DNA of 64,000 nt from Amorphus coralli DSM 19760 (GTDB taxonomy: Bacteria; Pseudomonadota; Alphaproteobacteria; Rhizobiales; Amorphaceae), in the NCBI RefSeq assembly GCF_000374525.1, contig NZ_KB894570.1, forward strand, positions 434,001 to 498,000. Reading direction: 5' to 3'. Below, piece by piece: positions 8,958-18,276 of the stretch. The position numbers were made by a program, and so were the translations under genes. Position 1 is the stretch's first letter; the number at the start of each line of letters is the position of its first letter. The notes under the pieces were generated by a model. It was not told the origin of the DNA. It did no database searches and worked only from the letters and a program-made list of their open reading frames with translations.

Positions 8958-8968
8958 CTTCACGCTAT
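8954..8968. promoter_or_regulatory. ATAG-N7-CTAT palindrome before the isochorismate synthase gene
   Basis: ATAGC-TTCAC-GCTAT is a perfect five-base inverted repeat with T-N11-A spacing (T8955, A8967). It overlaps the LysR stop codon and lies 80 bases upstream of the next start. It has the same ATAG/CTAT half sites and spacing as the box at 7091-7105, and shares ATAGCTTC with the box at 8014. Confidence 0.45.
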
Positions 8969-9047
8969 GGGGCGGCCGCCTCTTCTGGCTGGTGGCGCTG
9001 CCCGAATATCTGCATCAGGAATACTTAACGTGGAGGCGTGAAGACTG

Positions 9048-10247
9048 ATGGACGTGTCGCAGGACGTAAAAGCCCTCGTCGGAACCGCGAGCGATCGGGG
9101 GTTGCCGTTCGCCCTGTGGCGGCGTCCGGACGGCGACAGGATGGAAGGCATCGTTTCCTGCGAACCGGTCTGCGGCCGGACGGTGTTTGCCGGCGGTCAC
9201 CTCGCCCCGTTCTACGCTCTCGGCCGCTTTGCGGCACCGCGGGCCAACCAGTGCGATGCCATCACCGCTGACGCGATCATCCGCGGAGCCGAGATAAGCT
9301 GGTGGTCGGAGGACGGCGCGGTGAGCGGTCCCACGTCCCACAGCCAGAAGATCCTCGCGGCAGCGGCGGAGCGACGGAATGGCGCGCTGCCGATCAAGGC
9401 GAGCGCGGGCGGCCCCATCCCCGAGCAGACCGGCCCCGAGGCCTATCGCGACCTGGTGGCCCGCGCCGTGTCCGAAATCGAGGCCGGCAGCTTCCGCAAG
9501 GTCGTGCTGTCGCGCTGCGAGGCCCGACCGCTCGCGCCGGATACGGACTGTTTCTGCCTGTTCGAGGATCTCGCCCGCAAGCTTCCGGCGGCGTTCGTGT
9601 CGCTCGTGTCGCTGCCGGGTGAAGGCACCTGGCTGGTGGGCACGCCCGAAACCCTGGTGTCCGTGCGCGACGGCACGCTCAGGACCGTTGCCCTCGCCGG
9701 CACCCAGTGGGCCAAGGACGGCGTACCGCTCGCCGACATCTGCTGGCCGGACAAGATCATCGAGGAGCAGGCGCTCGTCTCCGCCTATATCCGCCGCGCA
9801 CTGGAAGCCTCCGGCCTCACCGCTTACGAGGAGCTCGGCCCGCACACGGTGGCCGCGGCCGCGCTCGTGCATCTGCGTTCCGATTTTTCCGTGACCCTCG
9901 CTGCCGACGACGCCGCCAAGCTCGGCGGCCTACTCGACCGGCTGAGCCCCACCTCCGCCGTGCTCGGCATGCCCAAAGAGCCGGCGCTCGACTTCCTCGT
10001 CGCCAACGAGGGCTACGACCGGGGCTACTACACCGGCTTCCTCGGGCCGGTCGGCTTCGACGGCGGCACCGATCTCTACGTCAACCTGCGCACCTGCCAG
10101 ATCATCGGCGACACCGCCTGCCTCTATGTCGGCGGCGGTATCGTGGCCCAGTCGCAGCCCGACGTGGAATGGGAGGAGACCGTCCAGAAGACCCGCACCG
10201 TCGGCACGGTGCTGCCGACCCGCGAGCCGGAACCTGTGGACGCCTAG
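9048..10247 (+). CDS. Isochorismate synthase-like chorismate-binding enzyme
   Basis: A 399-residue protein of the chorismate-utilising family (EntC/MenF/PchA type). The C-terminal catalytic domain has FRKVVLSR (the lysine matches the general base of EntC), VGTPETLVSV (the glutamate matches the general acid), VALAGTQ, a divergent HLRSDF, SPTSAVLGMPKEPALDFL, RGYYTGFLGPVGF and VGGGIVAQSQPDVEWEETV. These favour isochorismate synthase over anthranilate synthase, but salicylate synthase cannot be excluded. The ATG at 9048 follows a GGAGG by 11 bases. No siderophore, menaquinone, isochorismatase or pyruvate lyase gene is in the window, so its pathway is open. A candidate LysR operator lies just upstream. 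Confidence 0.82.
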   Translation: MDVSQDVKALVGTASDRGLPFALWRRPDGDRMEGIVSCEPVCGRTVFAGGHLAPFYALGRFAAPRANQCDAITADAIIRGAEISWWSEDGAVSGPTSHSQKILAAAAERRNGALPIKASAGGPIPEQTGPEAYRDLVARAVSEIEAGSFRKVVLSRCEARPLAPDTDCFCLFEDLARKLPAAFVSLVSLPGEGTWLVGTPETLVSVRDGTLRTVALAGTQWAKDGVPLADICWPDKIIEEQALVSAYIRRALEASGLTAYEELGPHTVAAAALVHLRSDFSVTLAADDAAKLGGLLDRLSPTSAVLGMPKEPALDFLVANEGYDRGYYTGFLGPVGFDGGTDLYVNLRTCQIIGDTACLYVGGGIVAQSQPDVEWEETVQKTRTVGTVLPTREPEPVDA

Positions 10248-10319
10248 GTCCGTCAGAATTCGGCGCACCCCCTTCGCCAACTCGCGTCGGGCGTGCTAGC
10301 ATTCAAATCAATGTCTTTC

Positions 10320-10339
10320 GCCGGGCACCGTAGCCCGGC
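10320..10339. repeat. GC-rich inverted repeat before the CbbQ-type gene
   Basis: GCCGGGC (10320-10326) and GCCCGGC (10333-10339) form a perfect seven-base stem around a six-base loop. It lies in the 267-base gap between the isochorismate synthase and the CbbQ-type gene. It lacks a T-run, so an intrinsic terminator is doubtful. Nothing else is recognisable in this gap. Confidence 0.35.
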
Positions 10340-10514
10340 TTACCCGGCCAATGATGCCCATGTCGCGCGATCCACGCGCGGCGTTTCGTCGACCCGCGCG
10401 GCGATGGCAGGGCATTGGCCCCGAACCTCTCTCCGCCGGACGACCCGCGCCGCCCTGTCGCGCTCGCTTCACAGCTTGTGGCGCCCCAAGGGGCGTGTCC
10501 GACCGGAGGCTTTC

Positions 10515-11327
10515 ATGACGGCTCCCCTTTCCCTGGATGCCTATCGCATCACCGAGGAACCCTATTATCGCCCTGCCGGCGATGAGGTCGCCGTCTTCGA
10601 GGCGGCCTGGCGCGAACGCCTGCCGGTCATGCTCAAGGGGCCGACCGGTTGCGGCAAGACGCGCTTCATCGAGCACATGGCATGGCGCCTCGGCGTGCCG
10701 CTGGTGACCATCGCCTGCCACGAGGACATGACGGCGAGCGACCTGGTCGGCCGCTACCTGATCGATGAGACCGGAACCGTCTGGCATGACGGCCCGCTGA
10801 CGGTCGCCGTCCGCCACGGTGCCATCTGCTATCTCGACGAGGTGGTAGAGGCACGGCAGGACACCACCGTGGTGATCCATCCCCTCACCGATGCGCGGCG
10901 CGTCCTGCCCATCGAGAAGCACAACGAACTGGTCCGCGCGCACGCGGACTTCCAGCTCGTCGTCTCCTACAATCCCGGCTACCAGAGCGCCATCAAGGAC
11001 CTCAAGGAGTCCACCAAGCAGCGCTTCTGCGCCATCGGCTTCGACTATCCAGCGCACGAGGCGGAAGCCGCGATCGTCGCCGAGGAAGCCGGTGTCGCTC
11101 TCGATGTCGCAAGCCAGCTGGTGGCCATCGCCGAGCGCAGCCGCAATCTCGGCGGCCAGGGCCTGGCGGAAGGGGCCTCCACCCGCATGCTCGTCCATAC
11201 TGGACGGCTGGTCGCCCAGGGGCTTCCTCTCGCCCAGGCTGTCGACACCGCCATCGTCATGCCCGTCACCGACGAGCCGGACGTGCGCGCCGCGCTGGCT
11301 GCCGCCGTCGAGGCCTGTCTGCCGTGA
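10515..11327 (+). CDS. CbbQ/NirQ/NorQ-type MoxR AAA+ ATPase
   Basis: A 270-residue AAA+ ATPase. Walker A is GPTGCGKT (residues 42-49) and Walker B is AICYLDEV (aspartate 108, glutamate 109). VACHED-like segment [20 protein letters not shown] and [20 protein letters not shown] are hallmarks of the CbbQ/NirQ/NorQ/GpvN subgroup. These proteins form hexameric rings that remodel or activate a partner enzyme together with a von Willebrand factor A protein: CbbQ with CbbO reactivates RuBisCO, NorQ with NorD helps assemble nitric oxide reductase. The ATG at 10515 has a GGAGG six bases before it. The stop overlaps the next start. No RuBisCO or Nor gene is in the window, so the client is unknown. Confidence 0.9.
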   Translation: MTAPLSLDAYRITEEPYYRPAGDEVAVFEAAWRERLPVMLKGPTGCGKTRFIEHMAWRLGVPLVTIACHEDMTASDLVGRYLIDETGTVWHDGPLTVAVRHGAICYLDEVVEARQDTTVVIHPLTDARRVLPIEKHNELVRAHADFQLVVSYNPGYQSAIKDLKESTKQRFCAIGFDYPAHEAEAAIVAEEAGVALDVASQLVAIAERSRNLGGQGLAEGASTRMLVHTGRLVAQGLPLAQAVDTAIVMPVTDEPDVRAALAAAVEACLP

Positions 11328-13630
11328 TGACAAGCGTCGCCCGGCTGGATCCGCCGGCCGCACCAGATGGCGGCGTGGTTACTCGAACAGAGCGGCTTTT
11401 CGCCGGCCGCGGGGCCCTCGGCGTGGCCTACCGCGAGGCGGCCGAAACTGTTGCGAAGCACGGATCCGAGGATGACACCGAAGTCTGGTGCGCATCGGTC
11501 TCCGGGCTGGCGAACGCCAATGCCGGGGCGACCGCGCTGCTCGCCGCATGGCAACTCTCCCGCGAGGAGATTCGGGCCCTCGGCCCCCGCCGGCTCGCGC
11601 GGATCATCGAGGCGGCGGGGGCGGTCTGCCGGCGTGCCGGCGCGACAGCGGCGGCCCAGCTTCTCAAGCAGGCGCCGCTGGCACGAAGGTCGCTGCGGTC
11701 CGGCGATTCCACCGTCACCTGGGCCGACATCGTCGCCGACCTGGCCCGGGAGATGCCCACCGCCATAATCCCCCTGCTCGCGGAAACCGGCCGCGTTCTC
11801 AGCCGCACCGACCTCGACGGTTTCCGGCACTGGGTCGAGAGCGGACGGCGTGCCTGCGAACGCGATACAGGCAGTCAGGTGGCCTTTTTCTCGCTGGAGG
11901 ATCCAGCGGCCGTGCGCCTTCTCGCCCGCTCGGGCCGCAGCCAGCCATTCGACCGGTTGGAGCGCCGTCTCTCTCCCTACGCCGCGGCGCTGTACGGAAG
12001 GCCGGCCGCGCTTCGCGGCATTGAGCCCGACCCCGAGGCAATCGTGCCGCCTCGCCCCAACATCGCCGGCGGGCTGATGCGGTTACCGCTGCGCTTTGCG
12101 GGTGCAGACGAGATCCAGGACCGGACCTACCACGCTGCGGTTGCCCACATGGGGGCGCACCTGGCGTTCAGCCGATCCCGTTTCGAGGTCGGCAAGCTGC
12201 GCCCGTTGCAGATTGCCCTGGTCAATCTGGCCGAGGATCACCGGGTGGAGACGCTTGCCTCCCGCGCCCTGCCCGGCCTTGCCAACCTCTGGCGGAGCTT
12301 TCACACCATCGGTGCCGATACGCCGACCACCACCGACAACCTGCTGGCCCGGATCGCGCGGGCCCTCGCAGATCCGGCTTTCGAGGACGATGACTGGGCG
12401 GTTGCCAAGGCCCGCGCCCTCCTGGCCGAACGGTCCGACCGATTGGAGGATCCGCAGATTTCCCGCGAGTTCGGATCTTTGCTGGGCAACGATTTCGGTC
12501 AGCGTCGCCTGCAGTTCAACTGGAAGACCTATGCCGTCGAGCCCCTCTACCGGGACGACGGGCTGGGGCTGTGGGAGTTTCCCGAGGACGTCGCGCCGCC
12601 GGAAACCATCGAGATGTTCTCCGATGTCGCGCGACCGGAGGAATGCAGCGACGCTCCGGAGCGTGATGACGGTCGCGTCGACCAGGATCTCGAACCGGCC
12701 CGGGTCCGCGCCGCGACCAGAGAGGACGGACTGCCGGTTGCCCGCTATCCGGAGTTCGATCATCGCACCGGCGATCTTCGCCAGGAGTGGACGTCGGTAC
12801 GCGACATGCCGGTCCCGTCAGCAAGCCCGGCGCGGCTGCATGCCCTCGCGGCGACGCATGCCTCCGTCCACCAGAAGCTGGTCAGCCAGATCCGCTCGGC
12901 CCGAATTGGCAGGTCGGAACGGCTCAAGCGACAGCCGGACGGGGACGTTCTCGACCTGGAGGCCGCCATCGATCACACGGTCAAGCGGCGTCTCGGCGAA
13001 ATCGGCGACGACCGGCTGTTCATCCGGCGCAACCGCCAGGCTCGGGATCTCGCCACTCTGGTGCTTCTCGATGTCTCCGAATCGACGCGCGACCGCCCGC
13101 CGCTGTCCCCGGCCAGCGTGCTTGACATGGAACTGGCTGCCACGACCCTGCTCGCCGGGGCGCTGGACGATCTCGGCGACCGGATCGCCATCCGTAGCTT
13201 CGCCTCCGACGGGCGCAACGACGTGCGCATGGCGCGCCTCAAGGAGTTCGACGAACGCCTCTCCGACGGTCCCCTCGGTCGGCTGGCCGGCGTCAGGCCG
13301 GGTCTGTCCACCCGGCTCGGTGCGGCGATCCGACACGCGACCGGCGAGATCGCAGCGGAACGGGCCTATCGACGGCTGATCACGGTGGTGACCGATGGCG
13401 AACCGTCCGACGTGGACGTCGCCGACCCGGACTATCTGGCGCTCGATGCCCGCCATGCCGTGCGGGCCGCCCGGCGCGCCGGCATCGACATCGTCTGCAT
13501 TGCGCTGTCGAACGCGCATCTGGACCGGGCAAAGCAGGTCTTCGGCGCCGGCCACGTCTTTCCTGTCGGCCGGATCGACACCCTGCCGACTGCCCTGTCG
13601 GCCATCATCTTCCGGTTGGCTGCGAGGTAA
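11327..13630 (+). CDS. CbbO/NorD-type von Willebrand factor A domain protein
   Basis: A 767-residue cytoplasmic protein with a long helical N-terminal region and a C-terminal von Willebrand factor A domain. The metal-ion adhesion site is DVSES near residues 582-586 (LATLVLLDVSESTRDRPP), with TVVTDGEPSD further on. The length matches CbbO better than NorD, which is usually shorter. The ATG at 11327 shares its A with the TGA of the ATPase gene; a GTG three bases earlier is also possible. In known pairs this protein is the adaptor that binds the client enzyme and recruits the ATPase ring. It ends two bases before the convergent ureD stop. The client here is unknown. Confidence 0.88.
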   Translation: MTSVARLDPPAAPDGGVVTRTERLFAGRGALGVAYREAAETVAKHGSEDDTEVWCASVSGLANANAGATALLAAWQLSREEIRALGPRRLARIIEAAGAVCRRAGATAAAQLLKQAPLARRSLRSGDSTVTWADIVADLAREMPTAIIPLLAETGRVLSRTDLDGFRHWVESGRRACERDTGSQVAFFSLEDPAAVRLLARSGRSQPFDRLERRLSPYAAALYGRPAALRGIEPDPEAIVPPRPNIAGGLMRLPLRFAGADEIQDRTYHAAVAHMGAHLAFSRSRFEVGKLRPLQIALVNLAEDHRVETLASRALPGLANLWRSFHTIGADTPTTTDNLLARIARALADPAFEDDDWAVAKARALLAERSDRLEDPQISREFGSLLGNDFGQRRLQFNWKTYAVEPLYRDDGLGLWEFPEDVAPPETIEMFSDVARPEECSDAPERDDGRVDQDLEPARVRAATREDGLPVARYPEFDHRTGDLRQEWTSVRDMPVPSASPARLHALAATHASVHQKLVSQIRSARIGRSERLKRQPDGDVLDLEAAIDHTVKRRLGEIGDDRLFIRRNRQARDLATLVLLDVSESTRDRPPLSPASVLDMELAATTLLAGALDDLGDRIAIRSFASDGRNDVRMARLKEFDERLSDGPLGRLAGVRPGLSTRLGAAIRHATGEIAAERAYRRLITVVTDGEPSDVDVADPDYLALDARHAVRAARRAGIDIVCIALSNAHLDRAKQVFGAGHVFPVGRIDTLPTALSAIIFRLAAR

Positions 13631-13632
13631 CG

Positions 13633-14493
13633 CTACTTCCGCCGCCGGCCCGGTTCCCCGTCATAGACGAGGCGGAAGGCCGCCGCGAACACCGCATCGA
13701 GAACCGCCGACAGGGCCACGCCGGACGAAGCCGCTATGCGCACCGACAGGCCGGTGCCGAAGGGAAGCCGGCAGGCCGCCACCCGGGCGCCCTCGATCGC
13801 GCCGATCGAGGCTTCCATCTCCACCGGGTCGGCATCGGCCGCTTGCGGCCCGGCGATCATCACGCCAGCACTGGCCAGAACTCCGTCAAGGCGCGAGACA
13901 ATGGAAAGGTCGGATCCCACGAATTCCAGCCGGTCGATGGGCTCGGGCGATCCGTCCGGCGTCTCGATGCGGATCTCGTTTTCCAGCCGGCCGAAGGGCC
14001 GATCGGCGCCTTCGGGATCGTGGATCATGAAGGCCTCGGAGACCAAGACGGTCGCATCCGACGCGCGCCGAACCCTGACGCTGGTGGACAGTTCGGCGCC
14101 GGGAAGCAGGATCAGCGGATCGGGCGCATGGAAGACCACCGAGCCCGCCTCCGCCTCAATCAGCGTCTCGGCGACGGTCGGTGTGCCGCGCGCGTGATGC
14201 ACGATGGTCGACGCCTGGGTGGTGACGCTGAGCTCCGCGCCCTCGCACGCGCGAATGCGCACCGGCAGCCGCTCGCCGCGATAGTAGCCGCCCGAGGCCG
14301 ACTGCAGGTAGAGGGTGGCAAGGCCGGGCGCGCTCTCCCGGTCGAAATAGAACGGCCGTGTGATGTGGAACGGGTAGCGGACCAGTTGCTCGGCCAACCG
14401 CGTGCGACCGCCCTGGCGTCGAAACGTCAAGTCCAGGGCCGGCGCGCCGGTCGCCGGATCGCCGGCTGGACGCGAGGGCGGCACCGCGTTCAT
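13633..14493 (-). CDS. ureD: Urease accessory protein UreD
   Basis: A 286-residue UreD/UreH. Family landmarks are [44 protein letters not shown] and [17 protein letters not shown], all in order. UreD binds apo-urease and, with UreF and UreG, forms the scaffold that delivers nickel and carbon dioxide to the active site. The ATG at 14493 overlaps the UreG stop in an ATGA arrangement, so it is translated by coupling as the last gene of the urease operon. Its 3' end faces the CbbO-type gene with a two-base gap and no visible terminator. Confidence 0.92.
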   Translation of the reverse strand: MNAVPPSRPAGDPATGAPALDLTFRRQGGRTRLAEQLVRYPFHITRPFYFDRESAPGLATLYLQSASGGYYRGERLPVRIRACEGAELSVTTQASTIVHHARGTPTVAETLIEAEAGSVVFHAPDPLILLPGAELSTSVRVRRASDATVLVSEAFMIHDPEGADRPFGRLENEIRIETPDGSPEPIDRLEFVGSDLSIVSRLDGVLASAGVMIAGPQAADADPVEMEASIGAIEGARVAACRLPFGTGLSVRIAASSGVALSAVLDAVFAAAFRLVYDGEPGRRRK

Positions 14494-15149
14494 CGGCTGA
14501 AGAGCACGGCACGGCCGAGTTCGTCCGCGAGCGAGCCGATCCCCTCGCCCGTTCGGGCGTTGGCCAGCAACACGGGCCGTCCCTCCCGCACCAGCAGCGC
14601 CTCCTCGTACATGGAGACGAGGTCGACGCCGACGTGCGGCGCCAGGTCGATCTTGTTGATGATCAGGAGGTCGGCCTGGATGACGCCGGGACCGCGCTTT
14701 CTCGGAATGTCGTCGCCGCCCGCCACGTCGATGACGAACGCCCACCAGTCCACCAGATCCAGCGAGAAGGTGGAGGCGAGATTGTCGCCGCCGGACTCGA
14801 TCAGCACCAGGTCGGTGCCCGGAAACGCCATTTCGAGGTCGTCCGCCGCGGCGATGTTGAGGGTCGGGTCCTCCCGGATCACGGTATGCGGGCAGGCCCC
14901 CGCCTCCACCGCCGCAACACGGGCGGGGTCGATGAACCCGCCGCGCCGGATGCGTTCGGCGTCCTCGTCGGTGACGAGGTCGTTGGTGATGACGCAGAGC
15001 TCGGTGCCGCGCGCCGACAGCATGGGCACGAGCGCCTCGAGGATGGCGGTCTTGCCGGAGCCGACCGGTCCGCCGATCCCGACCCGCGCCGCTCCGCCGC
15101 CAGTCGCCGGATGGGTCTTCAGATGCTCGATGTCGTGGGTGCCGTGCAT
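14490..15149 (-). CDS. ureG: Urease accessory GTPase UreG
   Basis: A 219-residue SIMIBI-class GTPase. The P-loop is GGPVGSGKT (residues 26-34), the nickel-binding CPH motif is in [14 protein letters not shown] (Cys86, His88), [15 protein letters not shown] is the switch region and [10 protein letters not shown] is the guanine-specificity motif. UreG hydrolyses GTP to drive nickel insertion into urease through the UreDFG complex. It starts 14 bases after the ureC stop and overlaps ureD by four bases. Confidence 0.95.
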   Translation of the reverse strand: MHGTHDIEHLKTHPATGGGAARVGIGGPVGSGKTAILEALVPMLSARGTELCVITNDLVTDEDAERIRRGGFIDPARVAAVEAGACPHTVIREDPTLNIAAADDLEMAFPGTDLVLIESGGDNLASTFSLDLVDWWAFVIDVAGGDDIPRKRGPGVIQADLLIINKIDLAPHVGVDLVSMYEEALLVREGRPVLLANARTGEGIGSLADELGRAVLFSR

Positions 15150-15163
15150 GGCGTCCTCTTCCC

Positions 15164-16876
15164 TCAGCGCAGCATGTAGAGCTGGGCGAGCGGCAAGCGT
15201 TCGGCCGGCTCGCAGGTGGCCAGTTCCCCGTCGACGAAGACATCGAAGGTTTGCGGATCGACCCGGATGTCCGGCACGGCGTCGTTGTGCAGCATGTCGG
15301 CCTTGGTCAGCGTTCGGGTGCCCCGAGCCGGCAGCAGCCGCTTCTTCAGGTCGAGGCTGTCGGCGATCCCCGCCTCGATGGCCGTGGGGTGCACGAAGCA
15401 GGCGGACAGCGCCTGTTTCGCCCTGCCGAACGCGCCCCACTGCGGGCGCATCTGGATCGGCTCGCAGGTCATCAGCGAGGCCGCGCTGTCGCCCATGGCG
15501 CCCCAGGCGATGAAACCGCTCTTGATGACCAGTTCCGGCTTGATGCCGAAGAAGCCCGGTCGCCAGACCACGATGTCGGCCATCTTGCCGTCTTCCAGCG
15601 AGCCGATGTGGTCGGCGATGCCGAAGGTGCGCGCGGCATTGATGGTGTATTTCGCGATGAACCGCTTGATGCGCTCGTTGTCGCCGCGCGCCGTCGTCTC
15701 CTCCGGCAGCCGGCCGCGCTGATCCTTCATCTTCGAGGCGAGCTGCCAGGTCCGGCAGATCACCTCGTGGATGCGGCCCATGCCCTGGCTGTCGGAGCCC
15801 AGCATGGAAATCCCGCCGAGATCGTGCAGCACGTCCTCGGCCGCGATCGACTGGGCCCGGATGCGGCTTTCGGCGAAGGCAACGTCCTCGGGGATCGACG
15901 GGCTCAGATGATGGCACACCATCGTCATGTCGAGGTGTTCGTCGAACGTGTTGACCGTGAACGGGTTGGTCGGGTTGGTCGAGGACGGCAGGCAGTTCGC
16001 GACGCCGGCCACCCGGATGATGTCCGGGGCGTGGCCGCCGCCGGCGCCTTCCGTGTGGTACATGTGGATGGTGCGCCCGCCGATGGCGGCCAGCGTATCC
16101 TCCACGAAGCCGGATTCGTTGAGCGTGTCGGTGTGCAGCTGGACCTGGAAGTCGAGGTCGTCGGCCACCTGCAGGCAGGTGTCGATCACTGCGGGCATCG
16201 CCCCCCAATCCTCGTGGATCTTCAGGCCGAGACAGCCGGCGGCCATCTGTTCGGGCAGCGATTCCGGCTTGTGGGTGTTGCCGCGTCCGAGAAAGCCGAA
16301 ATTGATCGGCCAGGCCTCCGCCGCCTGCAGCATCTTGCCGACATTGAACGGTCCGCCGCAGTCGATGCCCACGGTGATGGGCCCGAGCGAGCCGCCGATC
16401 ATCGTGGTAATGCCGGACGAGATGGCGTGTTCGCACAGCTGCGCGGAATCGAAGTGGACGTGGACGTCGATGGCTCCGGGCGTGGCGATCATGCCCTCGC
16501 AATCGCGCACCGTGGTCGCCGTGGAGACGATGAGGCGCGGGTCGACGCCGTCCATCACCGCCGGATTGCCGGCCTTGCCGATGCCGACGATATTGCCGTC
16601 CTTGATGCCGATATCGCCCTTCACGATGCCGACCACGGGGTCGATGACGAGGACATTGACGAGGAGCATGTCGAGCGCCCCGTCCTCGCTCGTCGCGCCG
16701 GCCACGAGCCCCATCCCGTCGCGCAGCGTCTTGCCGCCGCCGTGCAGGCATTCATCTCCGTAGGCCGCGTAGTCCTTCTCCACCTCGGCGAACAGGCTGG
16801 TATCGCCCAGCCGGACCACGTCGCCCGTGGTCGGTCCGTACATCGCTGCGTAGTCGGCCCGCGAGATCGTCGTCAT
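15164..16876 (-). CDS. ureC: Urease alpha subunit UreC
   Basis: A 570-residue catalytic subunit of urease, the normal length. It hydrolyses urea to ammonia and carbamate in the cytoplasm. The nickel ligands are in AIDVHVHF (His139, His141), His248 of QLHTDTLNE and His274 of [15 protein letters not shown], with Asp362 of GSDSQGMG. The carbamylated lysine is Lys219 in LGLKIHEDW. The mobile flap MVCHHLS (320-326) has the catalytic histidine. All key residues are intact. It starts 13 bases after the fused ureAB gene and is followed by ureG. Confidence 0.97.
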   Translation of the reverse strand: MTTISRADYAAMYGPTTGDVVRLGDTSLFAEVEKDYAAYGDECLHGGGKTLRDGMGLVAGATSEDGALDMLLVNVLVIDPVVGIVKGDIGIKDGNIVGIGKAGNPAVMDGVDPRLIVSTATTVRDCEGMIATPGAIDVHVHFDSAQLCEHAISSGITTMIGGSLGPITVGIDCGGPFNVGKMLQAAEAWPINFGFLGRGNTHKPESLPEQMAAGCLGLKIHEDWGAMPAVIDTCLQVADDLDFQVQLHTDTLNESGFVEDTLAAIGGRTIHMYHTEGAGGGHAPDIIRVAGVANCLPSSTNPTNPFTVNTFDEHLDMTMVCHHLSPSIPEDVAFAESRIRAQSIAAEDVLHDLGGISMLGSDSQGMGRIHEVICRTWQLASKMKDQRGRLPEETTARGDNERIKRFIAKYTINAARTFGIADHIGSLEDGKMADIVVWRPGFFGIKPELVIKSGFIAWGAMGDSAASLMTCEPIQMRPQWGAFGRAKQALSACFVHPTAIEAGIADSLDLKKRLLPARGTRTLTKADMLHNDAVPDIRVDPQTFDVFVDGELATCEPAERLPLAQLYMLR

Positions 16877-16889
16877 TGCCTGTCTCCTC

Positions 16890-17579
16890 CTACGCGCCCT
16901 TGAAGCCGCGCTCGCGAGCGCGTTGCAGCGCCGCTGCCTTGGCCGCTTCGTCGGTGGCACCATCGTTGAGGGCGTTCAGCCCGGACACCTCGCGGTTGCC
17001 GCCGAACGGCACCAGGGTGACCTCTTTCGACTGGCCGGGCTCGAAGCGCACCGCCGTTCCGGCCGGGATGTCCAGCCGCCGCCCGTAGGCCGCGGCACGG
17101 TCGAAATCGAGCGCCTTGTTGGTGTCGAAGAAGTGGTAGTGGCTGCCCACCTGGATCGGGCGGTCGCCGGTGTTCACGGCGGTGACGGTCACCCGGTCGC
17201 GACCGGCGTTGAGTTCGATCTCGCCGTCAACGGCCAGCGTCTCGCCGGGTGGGTCGAGATCCGCCGGCGGGGTGCCTAGGCGGATCGGGTCATGCACCGT
17301 CACCAGCTTGGTGCCGTCGGGAAACACGCCCTCCACCTGCAGCATCGGCAGGAGGTCGGCGACCCCCGGCATCACGTCGTCGTAGGTGAGGATCTGGCTG
17401 CCCCACGAGATCAGGTCGGCCACGGACCGGCCCTCGCGCGCCCCTTCCAGGATCTCGTCGGTCAGGATGGCGACGGTCTCCGGATAGTTGAGCCTCAGAC
17501 CCTTTGCCCGCCGTTTCCGGGCAAGTTCCGCTGCCGTGTAGATCGTCAGCCGCTCGAGTTCGGTGGGCGTCAGAAGCAT
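16890..17579 (-). CDS. ureAB: Fused urease gamma/beta subunit UreAB
   Basis: A 229-residue protein joining the gamma subunit (residues 1 to about 100: [58 protein letters not shown]) to the beta subunit (from about residue 110: [48 protein letters not shown]). In most bacteria these are separate ureA and ureB genes. The fusion resembles the small subunit of Helicobacter urease and is also found in some alphaproteobacteria. There is no internal stop or frameshift in the linker. It lies between ureF (25 bases upstream) and ureC. Confidence 0.95.
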   Translation of the reverse strand: MLLTPTELERLTIYTAAELARKRRAKGLRLNYPETVAILTDEILEGAREGRSVADLISWGSQILTYDDVMPGVADLLPMLQVEGVFPDGTKLVTVHDPIRLGTPPADLDPPGETLAVDGEIELNAGRDRVTVTAVNTGDRPIQVGSHYHFFDTNKALDFDRAAAYGRRLDIPAGTAVRFEPGQSKEVTLVPFGGNREVSGLNALNDGATDEAAKAAALQRARERGFKGA

Positions 17580-17604
17580 GATAGTTCCTTTGTCGGCAAA
17601 CGAA

Positions 17605-18276
17605 TCAGGACGCGAAGAGCCGGCCGCGCTGACGGCTGTGATGGGTGGCGGCAATGTCCACGAGCGGTGTGAAGCTTGACGGCGCGGCGCCCTCCGGGAT
17701 CGGCAGCGCGGCGATGTGGTCGATGTCGGCAAGCGCCTCGCCAACGATGCGCTGGGTGTCCATGGCGCCGACCCGGCCCAGCCGCAGCGCCGCCTGGGCG
17801 ATGCCCATCGCCAATCCATAGCCGGCTACGTTTATCGCCTCGGCCTCTTTCAGCCCGAGGCTGCGGCTGACCATTCCCTGAACGATGGCGAGATGACCGA
17901 AGGCTTTGCGGCCCCGCACCCGCGCCTGGTAGGACGCCGTCCCCTCCGTCCCTAGCCGGGCATGGGCTGCAAGTAGCGCGGCACCGTTCTTCAGCGATGC
18001 GGCGCGCTGCGCCTCCACCGGCGATGCCGCATGAAACTCCCGGTCGACGGCGGCCAGCGCCTCCTGGTCGTCGGCAACCCGAAAGGCCCGGACGAGCGCA
18101 ACGCGGTCCGCCGTGGCAAAGCGCAGCCGGAGTTGCTCGCGGACGAAGGCGAGCACCGCCTCGGCGCCGGCCGCCCTGTCGGCGGCCAGAATCGGCTCCA
18201 GCCCCTGGGAAAAGGCGAAGCTGCCGCTCGGGAAGGCCGTGTCGGCGAGCCGCAGTGCGGTCAGGAGGCCCGACAT
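17605..18276 (-). CDS. ureF: Urease accessory protein UreF
   Basis: A 223-residue, mostly helical Ure[21 protein letters not shown] near the N-terminus is the family signature; [22 protein letters not shown] and a C-terminal [22 protein letters not shown] segment fit as well. UreF bridges UreD and UreG and gates nickel delivery. The ATG at 18276 lies inside the 3' end of ureE (16-base overlap) and is preceded by GGAGGGC, supporting coupled translation. Confidence 0.93.
   Translation of the reverse strand: MSGLLTALRLADTAFPSGSFAFSQGLEPILAADRAAGAEAVLAFVREQLRLRFATADRVALVRAFRVADDQEALAAVDREFHAASPVEAQRAASLKNGAALLAAHARLGTEGTASYQARVRGRKAFGHLAIVQGMVSRSLGLKEAEAINVAGYGLAMGIAQAALRLGRVGAMDTQRIVGEALADIDHIAALPIPEGAAPSSFTPLVDIAATHHSRQRGRLFAS

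Noticed and set aside
15251-16903. Long plus-strand frame antisense to ureC
   Set aside because: The minus-strand frame encodes an intact urease alpha subunit with all catalytic residues; the plus-strand translation has no recognisable feature.
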